From: Sphagnum compactum
Taxonomy: Eukaryota > Bryophyta > Sphagnopsida > Sphagnales
Reading direction: 5' to 3'
NCBI GenBank assembly: GCA_965153455.1
Contig: OZ234494.1
Location: forward strand, 8,184,001-8,248,000
Length of the DNA: 64,000 nucleotides
Positions within the stretch are counted from its first letter, which is position 1, and each line of letters begins with the position of its first letter. The notes beneath the pieces were generated by a model that was not told the origin of the DNA, searched no databases, and was given only the letters and a program-made list of their open reading frames with translations. This document shows, one piece after another, positions 47,591-57,091 of this stretch. A program made the position numbers and the translations under genes.

Positions 47591-49298
47591 TGAGGCTTTG
47601 CTAGCCTTTCATGCCTTATCTGATTTTGGTTAAAATGTTTTCTATCAAACACTTACAAAATTTACAAATTTTGTAAGTCCAATGGCTAATAGTGTAATCT
47701 CATTTGTGGATGCGTGGATATGGCCAGATTTCTAACTCATGCTCAGAGTGAGGTAAAATGGTTGTAGAAAGGGCTTAGTCTCTTAAGTGTTGCTTGGGAG
47801 CAATATCTTCTTCTATGTTGAAGACATTTTGGGATGAGGTATTATTGTGTGGAAGGCCTTTTTATGTAAGATTTATTGTCCTAAAATAAATGCCTTGGTG
47901 GTAGACAAATTTGGTGTTTGGAAATCAATTTTTTTAACATGTTTTAAACCAAGGGTGTTGAAGTCTCAAATGGATTTTGTGGATCTAGATCCTTGGTTTA
48001 TTTTCAAATTTTCCTTATTCCACAATTATGCTTATCCCCATATTATGTTTAAATCAAGTTGAAATACTTAGGTAAAATGAAAAGACTTTCAAAATCTCAT
48101 TGCAATAAATGACAAATTGGTGCTCATGTTAAATTTTGACTTATGTATAATTTGGTTTGAATACGATTTTCTAGCATATTATTCTACTACAATTTGTTTA
48201 AATGTCTAGGTCAAATTTTCTTTTATTTTAGATATAAGATGTTTAAAATTTATAACAACCTAATCAACACCACAACTAGTTTTTAAATATATCATTTTCA
48301 TATTCATTTCAAGTTTTTTTGGATAAAGATAAGCAGCAAAAACACTCATTGCATATTTGATCTTAAAAAGTGTTTTTAGGTATCCAATATGTATTAAATT
48401 CATTTCAAATTTATTTAAAATTCTCACAAAGTGTATTAGAAACATTGTTGTATAAAAGCATCCAACATTCTTACCATTAACTTAACTTACCATTTACCTG
48501 ATAATTCATTTGAAATCAAATGATAGGTGGCTCTTATTAACTTGGTTAGACCCAAATACAATATCTATATAAATAATTAAGGTCTTTCATTAATTATTGA
48601 GTCAATTTAAATGAACTCGATTAAGTTGTGAAAATGAAATCTTGGATATAGCTTTTCATTTTTCATTGTATTTTGATTTTAATATAATAGGATCTAATTT
48701 CATTGACAAGAATTTGGTGTATTAATGATCTCATGTGACCTTCCAAACTGTTCATTTTTCTCTTTTGAAACCCAAACAGTACTGTCGAGATCTGATGATG
48801 ATGATGATGGTGATTCCATGGCAAGAAAAGAGTAGATCAGGAGATCTACTGAGCTTGGAATCCTCATCATCACAATCACCATAGACACCATTGAGGTACA
48901 CAAGTGGAGGTTCAAACAGTGCCAAATTCCCAAAGATCAGAATGCAATGTCAGCAATGTTCACATGATTTGCTTCTACTTGGAAGCATAAACCAGACATT
49001 TTGTGCACTGCACAACAGATCACACATGCTTGCACACACACACACAGAGGTCATGAATTTAGCTTGAGAGCTTCTTAGCACTGAACTTGTGCAGCACATT
49101 TCCAGTGTCAAAGTGATGATCCAGTTAAATTGAGCTGGTGCGACAGTGTCCAGATCAGGAGTCTTACTATGAAAGGTACTCATACTCAGAAAGTCCAGTG
49201 AAATTGGGAAGGCATTGTAGGAAAATTGATAGCTGTGAAATCACTACATGTCTGGAAAAAAGATGAGTAATCTGAGTGAACGGAAGAGAGGACATGAA
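47591..49298. other. Intergenic region and 3' flank of the MFS gene
   Basis: AT-rich to about 48690, then more even composition that probably includes the 3' UTR of the minus-strand transporter. Carries a short ATG/ATC trinucleotide run at 48796-48810 and a (CA)n run near 49033-49045. No other gene seen. Confidence 0.5.
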
Positions 49299-50900
49299 TC
49301 AATGTGGATTTTGCAGACATTTGTTGAGCCTTAGGTTGTCAACCTTGGGCTTACTTAATGAAGGAGGTAGCAAATATGACAAGCCGACTGTGAAAATTGA
49401 GAGAAACACAACAAACTGCCATGCCAAGAACTGATACAGAGGGAATTTTTGCCCTGAGGAAAATGACCAGATCATTCCCCCACATGCTGGTCCCACTGCT
49501 CGGAAGAGATTGCAAAAGCTGGTGCTTAGCCCTGTTACGGCTCCAATGTGCTCTTGAGAAGCTGAATTGCTCACCAATACGAACACTCCAGCAAATGCAG
49601 AGCAAGATGTTGCACTTCGAGCGGCCATGGACAAGAGAAGAAGACTCCATTGCAGCACTGGAACAGTTGGAAAGAGGGAACATATGGGGAAAATGAACCA
49701 GAGTGGGATGGATGTTAGAATCCCCAGTCTGAAGCATTTCAGAGGACCAAGTAGCTGACAAACCTTTGGATACAGAAGAAGAGTGTACAGACATAGCACT
49801 ACGCCTCCTTCCCCAAGTATCAATCCCAATGCAAAGGAGCTAAAGCCTAAGCCCCCAACAGAACTCGATGCTGCTCCAAATATTGGAAATAGCTCATCTG
49901 CACACCAAATTCAAAATTAGCCTCAGTTGTGGGTTCACATGCACAGAGTAACTATAACCCTCTTGCACACCCTCTTTCACAGGCATGGGCTGCACAGAAA
50001 CCCAAACTCTTAGCATTGAAATGATGAAATTGTTGAGCATTGTCCCAATTACCTAAGTTACATATTCCCAGAAGCTGAGTACACTGACTAGAAACCTTTT
50101 GTGCACTGAGACCAATTTCCCTTCTGCAATTGCTCATCTAGTTTGCAAATACTGATTTTGAGTTCACAAATACAGAAAATTCGTATGAAGTTCAGTTGCA
50201 AGATTACCAGTTATGATGAATATGAAGCCTGTCATTGAATAACACAACGAGACCAGCAATACATCACGGTTGACCCATGCAAATCTGGAGGGTGCTTTGT
50301 CCCAAGTCTCCTTGCAGATACTCATAGTTCCCTGTGTCCTCCAACAAGAGTCATCACCACCTTCTTCTTGTGTAACAATGTGATTTGTCTCTGACTTTCC
50401 ACTTGTGGAGATCACCACTATCAGTTTCTGCTTGCAACTTGCTGTACTCAATACTTGATCCCCATCCATACATGTGAGTTGCACCATTTCACTGCACTTG
50501 GGCTCATCTTCTGCAAGCTTATCTGAGTCCATGGTGCTCACATCTTGTCTTGGAAGTTGGTCATACCCCGAGGCCTAGAAACAACAAAGTCATAACCTTC
50601 AACACAAGCATTAGTGGGTAGTCTAGAACTGGACTATTCAAGCAGCAGCTTCTGAATTTACAACTTAAAGGTGTTGATGATCTCGGGAAAGTAGCTGTAG
50701 ATCACAGAATGATCAAGTTCATGTTGCAATTGATCATCTCCCAACAAAACAACACTCAGGAAAGCAAGTAGTTTGCATATGTTCGTGGATCAAGTTGTCA
50801 CTTCCAAGCAGCAATGACCACTGAAGCATGAGCAAGATGAAAAAGACTTGACCAAGTCACAGTTCATTCAATATGCACAAGTGAAAATGCAAGATACAAT

Positions 50901-50933
<33 letters not shown>

Positions 50934-52781
50934 AATAACCTTGCGACATTGAGGGTTCGTCTCGATCAAGGAAAGGGATGCAATGATGCCAGCAACAGAG
51001 AAAATAGCAGCACCAATGCAAGGCAGCAGAAAGGGATACTTCACTAGAAAATCAGGGCAATGTTGCAATTTGTACTGAACACAGGGTTGCGCTAATAATC
51101 CTGATACCACAGGACCCATCGCTGCCCCAATTCCCCACGCTAGATTCAGTAGTCCAAATCCTTTCGCTTGGTTGGATCTGCACAAGGATAATAATATGTC
51201 ACGGTCAAATCACAGTTGCAGCAACATCTACTGCGACCTGAATTGATCTAAAACAATATACATGTTTCTAGATGAAGAAGAATCTGCAGCAGCAAATTGG
51301 TAGCCATGATGGGATTCGCTTCATAACCCTAAATCGTGTGCTTGCAAAGAGTGTTCAAGCTGGGAAAGGCAAGCATATTACCCATCGCAAAGCTCAGAAA
51401 GAACGGACTTAGTAACGGTAATGGTGCCATTGAGCAAACCAGCCAAGAATCGCACAAAGCACGCACTTGTGTAAGTGGAGCAGAATCCGAGCAGTATAAT
51501 ACTTACGGCGCTCGTTGCGCACCCAAACGCCATGGACGGCTGCATGCATGCCCCATTGCCCCCACACCCGAGTTCCCCCGGGGCCCGCACTCATTAGATC
51601 CTGTCTTCCAGTCTTGTGAGAACCAGCAATTGCACACAAAACCTTGAACCAAGGGAGTCCGGATCTGTTTCTCTCCTTGGAGCAAATGTTGAATATCCTT
51701 CAATGCAAGCATATTTTCTATCGGTTGCACAGCGCATGTGTAGATGCATACCTTGCGGCCAGTTCTGTCAGAGATGATTCCCCATACCACACAACTGCAG
51801 CATTGTGCCAGAGGAAACAGCGATGCCTGCCACAAGATCACATGGCAAAGAGCATAATATACAGATTCGTAACCAATTTTCCTTAAGAGAAAAAAAACAC
51901 TTGCAAAACATCATGTTCCATTGCAAAACTTTTCTCCTGATCTGAAATCCGTAGACTGTTGTGCACAAGGATGCTGCACAGTTTGCATCATCAAGCTCTA
52001 ATTTTCATACAGGTTTCCAAAGACAAATCCTAGATACATGCGTAGCATTTTCACTGTACAGAATTGCACTGTAGCATTTTCACTGTGCAGAATTGCAATG
52101 CGACAAGCATCAAGAAGAACAGTACAAAGTACTGACCAGAAGCCCCGCACGCCATCCAACAGCTTGCGCACTGATGCGACTCGCGCCCCCGTACTTTTCC
52201 ACCATGAACACCAACTGTCCACAAACAAATTCAAAAAGATTTGTGCATGTCGCTGCAACTCTTCACAAATCAACAACGAAATGCACTGCATTCCTATGCA
52301 ATGGAACAAAGTCGGATTCTCTCAGGCTGCTTCAACTGCGGCGTTGTTGCCACAAAAGACTACTACATCACGTACATGATGCACACAGCTCAAGGCGATC
52401 TCGATCGACAAGGTTTCTTTCTCAAGCTGGATCATGCAGGATGAGATCCAGACGGTGTGCCAGGGCAATTTTTAAAATTTTCCTTCCTGTACATTGTTCT
52501 TCTTCTTCTTCATCTCTTACCGATTGATCTTTCTTGCAGAAATTCTTGATACAAGGCTTGAAAGATCGGTGAATTCCCCCCCTTTTTTTTTTGGGTTTTT
52601 GCATGATCATATCTAGAGGTTGGGGATCACATACCATAGGGAAAAGCATCGTCGTCTGGAATGCTTGACTGGCATATACAATCCTGCATCCTCGGGAAAC
52701 CCGTTTGATTCTACACAACTGCTGTATAAATTTCCTTTCCAGAGACATGATCGTACTACGAGATCTCACGCAAACAAATTG

Positions 52782-52816
<35 letters not shown>

Positions 52817-53346
52817 CGCAAGATCTTTGTCACAATCGTGGACAACATTCTTCCCGGTTACAAAGACACACATCTCAAGGATTGTTGTTTATAATAACCG
52901 ATTCTGAAACTTTGTTTCTTTGCAACAACACAAATGCATCTCAATTCTGTTTTCTCTCCAGAAAGAATGATTGCATGCATGCACGCATCCATCATGGCAT
53001 TTCTCAAGTGTTCCATTGCAAAATTCTTTCAATCTTTTTCGTGGTACTGTTGTAAGGGAGTAGGGATCATGAGTTACCTACCATATGAGAAAGAGCTCCC
53101 AACTGCAAGAGCAAGAGGTACAGAAACAATACACAAATGGTTAGTGCACACTGCTGCTTGGCAAGCCTGGCAAAATGCACAAGGTTATATGATCCACCAC
53201 CAGTTACATTCTCAATTGCTACCAGAATCGCTGAAGAAACAAAGAGAAAATTCCTCTTACTTTGGCAAAGGTGTGGTGGCGGAGTTCGATTCTTCCGAGA
53301 TGGTAGAAGAAGCATCGTCAATGATGATGTTGTCCAGGGATTTCAT
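49299..53346 (-). CDS. Major facilitator superfamily transporter, ZIFL-like, nine exons, 551 residues
   Basis: Exons on the minus strand: 53346-53261, 53102-53082 (21-nt micro-exon), 52668-52635, 52214-52137, 51826-51752, 51539-51382, 51177-50940, 50574-50208 and 49897-49299 (TGA). Borders are GT...AG and the phases agree. A short acidic N-terminus leads into TM1, whose line LFPMLVFMVEKYGG crosses an exon junction. Then come ASLFPLAQCCSCVVWGIISD and RTGRK, the MFS loop 2-3 signature (about residues 88-98, WG-x3-DR-x-GRK). LLNLAWGIGAAMGPVVSGLL is the antiporter-type motif C region. A long charged central loop (about 231-330) follows, then DELFPIFGAASSSVGGLGFS and, late, FRAVGPACGGMIWSFSSG. The signature and DELFP block match plant ZIFL (zinc-induced-facilitator-like) carriers, some of which move metal chelators, K+ or H+. 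The Cys-rich CPGC segment usual at the ZIFL N-terminus is absent. Substrate unknown. Confidence 0.9.
50903..50931. repeat. (GA)n microsatellite in an MFS intron
   Basis: Perfect GA run of about 29 bp directly downstream (on the minus strand) of the donor of the exon ending at 50940. A pyrimidine repeat would lie at the start of the intron in the RNA. Confidence 0.95.
52785..52812. repeat. (GA)n microsatellite in an MFS intron
   Basis: Perfect AG/GA run of about 28 bp in the intron between the micro-exon and the 34-nt third exon of the transporter gene. Confidence 0.95.
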
Positions 53347-54001
53347 GTTGATACAAGGCTGGTGGCGGCAGCTCTGGTACGCTTGTTACTGCTGCTTCAT
53401 CATCCTTGCTTATGAAGCTCTCAAGGCACTGATCTCTCTAACTGATCTTTCCAGCACATGCTCTACCAGGATCTGCAACCTCTGCTCGCACTGCGTTCTC
53501 CAGAAATTCTCTGTTGGCTGCCATACAAACCACTAAGCGACCAGAATCATCAACCTGATTGAAACCTTAGTAGCTCTCAAGACGCCAATCTGAGGCCAAT
53601 TTCCTTTTCAACGATCACAATCTCTCGAGCATCATCATCATCATCATCCTCACTCAAAAACAGAGAAAAAAAAACAAGAACAAGAAGGTGAAGACGACAA
53701 CGACGACGATGAGGGCCGACATCCCTGCACGAGTACTTAGGCGTGCAATTCTCGACCACTGAGCAGCAATTTATGCATTAAAATGCACACAAGAAGCTGC
53801 AGAAAATTGTCAACAACACAACAACAACAACAACAACATCATTATCATCATCATCTATGGGGGAAATCTGGCAGCAGATAACAAAAGTGAGGCTCAAAAC
53901 TTCAACACTGGAGTATATAACTTTACAAAATATCTTGTATAAAATCTTATGATAAAGCAAAGCTCTTACACATCATCATCATCATCACTATCATCTGACA
54001 T

Positions 54002-54032
<31 letters not shown>

Positions 54033-54603
54033 TCATCTTCAGCGGCACGAGTGGAGCAGAAGATCTTGAATATCATTGTTCAAAAGAGCACTGTTTTTGT
54101 CTTATCAAGAGCTTGCAAAACGTACATATAGCAGTAACTCTCTTCTGAACAAGAGCTTGCAAAATATTCATGGATATATATGACTTGTGAGCTTTGAGAG
54201 CCCTCCTTTGCAATATATACAAACTAGAGAACTTTGAGAGTAAATTGATATTAACCAAACACATTAACTTCAATTATAAGCAAGCATTTCTGAACTACCA
54301 GCTAATTTTGCATCAAGACCCACCCACCTCAAAGAATTTACATAACAAAACAAGAAACCAAAAAACCAAAAACCATGTAAACCAAGAATCAAAAGCAAAA
54401 GCTTGAGAGGATTTTTTATAATTTTTTTTCAACTAAGATCTGCACATTGTGCTGTAAACTGATAAGTATGAAATGAAATTAGAAAGCTTGCAACTAATCT
54501 TTCTTTAGGCAATCCAAACTTGTAAACCACACTTTTATTTAACTACATGTTTGGCCCATTCATGTCTTAAATCATAAATAATGATAAACTATTGAAACCC
54601 ATA
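53347..54603. other. 5' flank of the MFS gene with trinucleotide repeats
   Basis: Presumed promoter and 5' UTR of the minus-strand transporter. Carries ATC runs (53630-53648 and about 53971-53988) and AAC runs (about 53811-53838 and 54002-54031). A TATATA word occurs near 54174. A long plus-strand frame (52934-53536) overlapping the first exons looks coding only because it lies antisense to real exons. Confidence 0.5.
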
Positions 54604-54720
54604 TCCTATATATTAATTCACTTGGTCTGTCAGTGTGTCTGTCTGAACCTGTGCATTTCGACCCGTTAACAGTCTCTGCGAGGTTGATTCTGCAACCCCC
54701 CATGGTGAAGCGAGCATTTT
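54604..54720 (+). mobile_element. Helitron-like 5' end, isolated
   Basis: TCCTATATATTAATTCAC, preceded by A, then GGTCTGTCAGTGTGTCTGTC and CATTTCGACCCGTTAACAG. The layout (TC start, TATATA-rich block, TCTGTCTG run) is like the three ends at 21885-22240 but the sequence is a different subfamily. No matching 3' end was identified, so the extent is unknown. Confidence 0.45.
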
Positions 54721-56108
54721 GAAAAATTTTCAAAAAAAATAAAAATAAAAATAGCTGCTTTGCGCCTTTGTGTGTGTCTCTCTTGGTTTAAAGAAACCGG
54801 GGGACTTCACAGTGTCCAAAGGTCACGGGTACCCACAAGTAAGAACATAAGAAAAGAAAAAAGAAAAAGAAAAGTTGATGATCACTCATAATGTGCAAGC
54901 CTAGAGGCCCAAGTCTTTAGGTTTAGGGTTCGTTACAAGGTCAACACATATATGTTACAACATATATAATTTTTGTTGACACATGGAAGAGAGGCACGAG
55001 CCTTTATTATAATATATGTAATATTTATTACTTCTAAGCAATTTGAGTCTTTTTTTTAACACGATTGCATGGAAAAGTAAATGAACGACGTGCACAAATT
55101 GTTTTGAGGTTCTGAATAATGGTTTTGTTTTATACAATTAATTTGGATAGGTTCTAGAAGACGTTCAACTACTTATATCAATCAATCTTAAGAAGGTCCA
55201 ACCCAAAAGCTTTTGTATATTGGATGGATGTTGGGATGATTTGATTTTTAGATCAAATGATATGTTACAAGTTGACAACTTCTTAATAAATTAAAAAATT
55301 GATTCGGGAAAATTTTAGGGTTTTCAACCTCAAGGCTATATAGCCTCGTTTCAGAAGTAGGTAGTAAGTACACTTTAGCCATTGGAACGAGAGCACAACA
55401 ACATGGATGCATGTTGTTCTCCAATGTTCAGTCCTTTGGTACCTAAACGGTTTTTTTTTTTTTTTTTTTTTTTTGGTGAACAATTGATTCACTTGGGGGA
55501 TTGATTGTCCACTATAGCAAAGGTTGAATATTGTTCAATATTGCATAGAACATGTAACATGGCTTAGTGGGTATACACCAAAGTGGGTCAGGTATTTATA
55601 AAATTTGCACCAAACCTTGCCGAGCATCAAACCGGATATGAAAGTTGACCGCCACGACGACTATCAAATAATCAAATGTCTCCAGTTTTGATATATAACC
55701 ATGGTTGTCCCAAAAACACAAAAAAAAACATCAAATATTCAATTAACACATGTAACCATGGCTCTCGAATTTGTTTTGAAAGGAAATCATATATTGGGTC
55801 CATCCACCTAAAATCGCCCGGGTGGGTCGTTGCCCAGTTCTTTTTCTTTCATGAAACCCAGTGGTTCTTTGAAGTTTTTGAAATACCCCAAATGAAATGA
55901 ACGGTGGTTTGATTGATTCTGAATTTTTTTAATTAAAAAAAACACATAGCACCGACCCACAATGACGGGTATTACAAAAATCAAATACCCCCCCGGCCCA
56001 AACTGGTGGGTATATACTAGAGAGAAAGCTTATGCACAAAATTGGCCAACTTCCACTTGTGTTGCGCACGTCTTACTGCGCTGCAAAGCTCTCTCTCCCC
56101 CACCCCCC

Positions 56109-56111
<3 letters not shown>
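54721..56111. other. Intergenic DNA, no gene seen
   Basis: Mixed AT-rich DNA with a long poly-T run (55450-55474). Short frames only. The first few hundred bases may be the body of the Helitron-like element starting at 54604. Confidence 0.5.

Positions 56112-56141
<30 letters not shown>
56112..56141. repeat. (CT)n microsatellite
   Basis: Perfect CT run of about 30 bp, plus strand, roughly 0.95 kb upstream of the 854-residue ORF. Such runs are frequent in plant 5' leaders. A GAA/GCA trinucleotide tract follows at 56480-56540. Confidence 0.95.
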
Positions 56142-56143
<2 letters not shown>

Positions 56144-56719
56144 TTGTTTTGTCTTTCACACACGCAGCAAATTGGTTGCTTTGCAGTTGCAGCGCCGCGA
56201 TCACTACATTTTTTTGATGTTGTGCAGTCAGTCAGTCAGCTCATGCAGTTGTTGATTTCATGATTTCATCAAAATCCAAATTGATTCCCGGAGTAGAAAT
56301 TCGGATCTGACTTTCAGTGCTATTGTTGGTTGCCGGCGAAGAAGAAGTTTTGTCATGTGTGCGATAGATACATGTATCACTGAAGTGTGCTTTTACGTTC
56401 TCCTTGTGTTAGGTGCTCTCGTGCTAGCTGGTCTCGTCCTAGAACTAGTGGCTTTGCTGCAGTGATAGGTAGTCACCAGCTGAAGAAGAAGAAGAAGAAG
56501 AAGCAGCAGCAGAAGCAGCAGCAGAATAAGAAGCAGCAGCGATCATGAGGACAGCCCCGGAGTTCCATCAATCTCAAGTGCAACTTCGGAGCATTTGGTG
56601 AATGAATTCATCAACAAAATCGACAACCTCACAAGTCTGAAAATATATATTTAGCAAGCAAGTGCGGACATTGCAGGTGTTGTTCATTGCACTCCCATTT
56701 TCCCCATGCATTAGAGAAA

Positions 56720-56842
56720 TCTGTAAAGTGACTCTGTCTTTGCGCCCTCCTTTCACCCCTACCCTCTATTTCAACCTCGAACCTTGCTATCCGCAAAGTA
56801 AATTTTTTATATGAAATCAAGCTTGAAACTCAGTACCATAAT
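56720..56842 (-). repeat. Dispersed repeat R, copy 5 (partial, diverged)
   Basis: CTGTCTTTGCGCCCTCCTTT then CACCCCTACCCTCTATTTC, CTATCCGCAAAGTAAA and GAAACTCAGTACC match the outer end of repeat R in the orientation of copies 2 and 4. It lies only about 250 bp upstream of the start of the 854-residue ORF and may contribute to its leader or promoter. Confidence 0.7.
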
Positions 56843-57091
56843 ACGTTTTCTTCACTTTGTGGATATCTGTATTGCACTGAAGAAATCTATGATGATCATC
56901 CACATTGATGCTATAGCACCAGTGTTTTCAGAATTCTCTAGAAGTGGATCAGATGGTCTACAAGAGGATCAAAGTACAAGAGAACATTCGAGGAAGTGTG
57001 ATCATGCAAAGTCTGGCATTGTTCAGAGATCTGAGATATTGCTTACCAACATTGTTGTTTGTTCTCAGATCAGAGTTTTCCAAGAGGAAGA

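Noticed and set aside
52934-53536. 200-residue plus-strand open frame
   Set aside because: It lies antisense to the first two phase-matched exons of the MFS gene and its 5' flank, has no recognisable family and no promoter or splice support.
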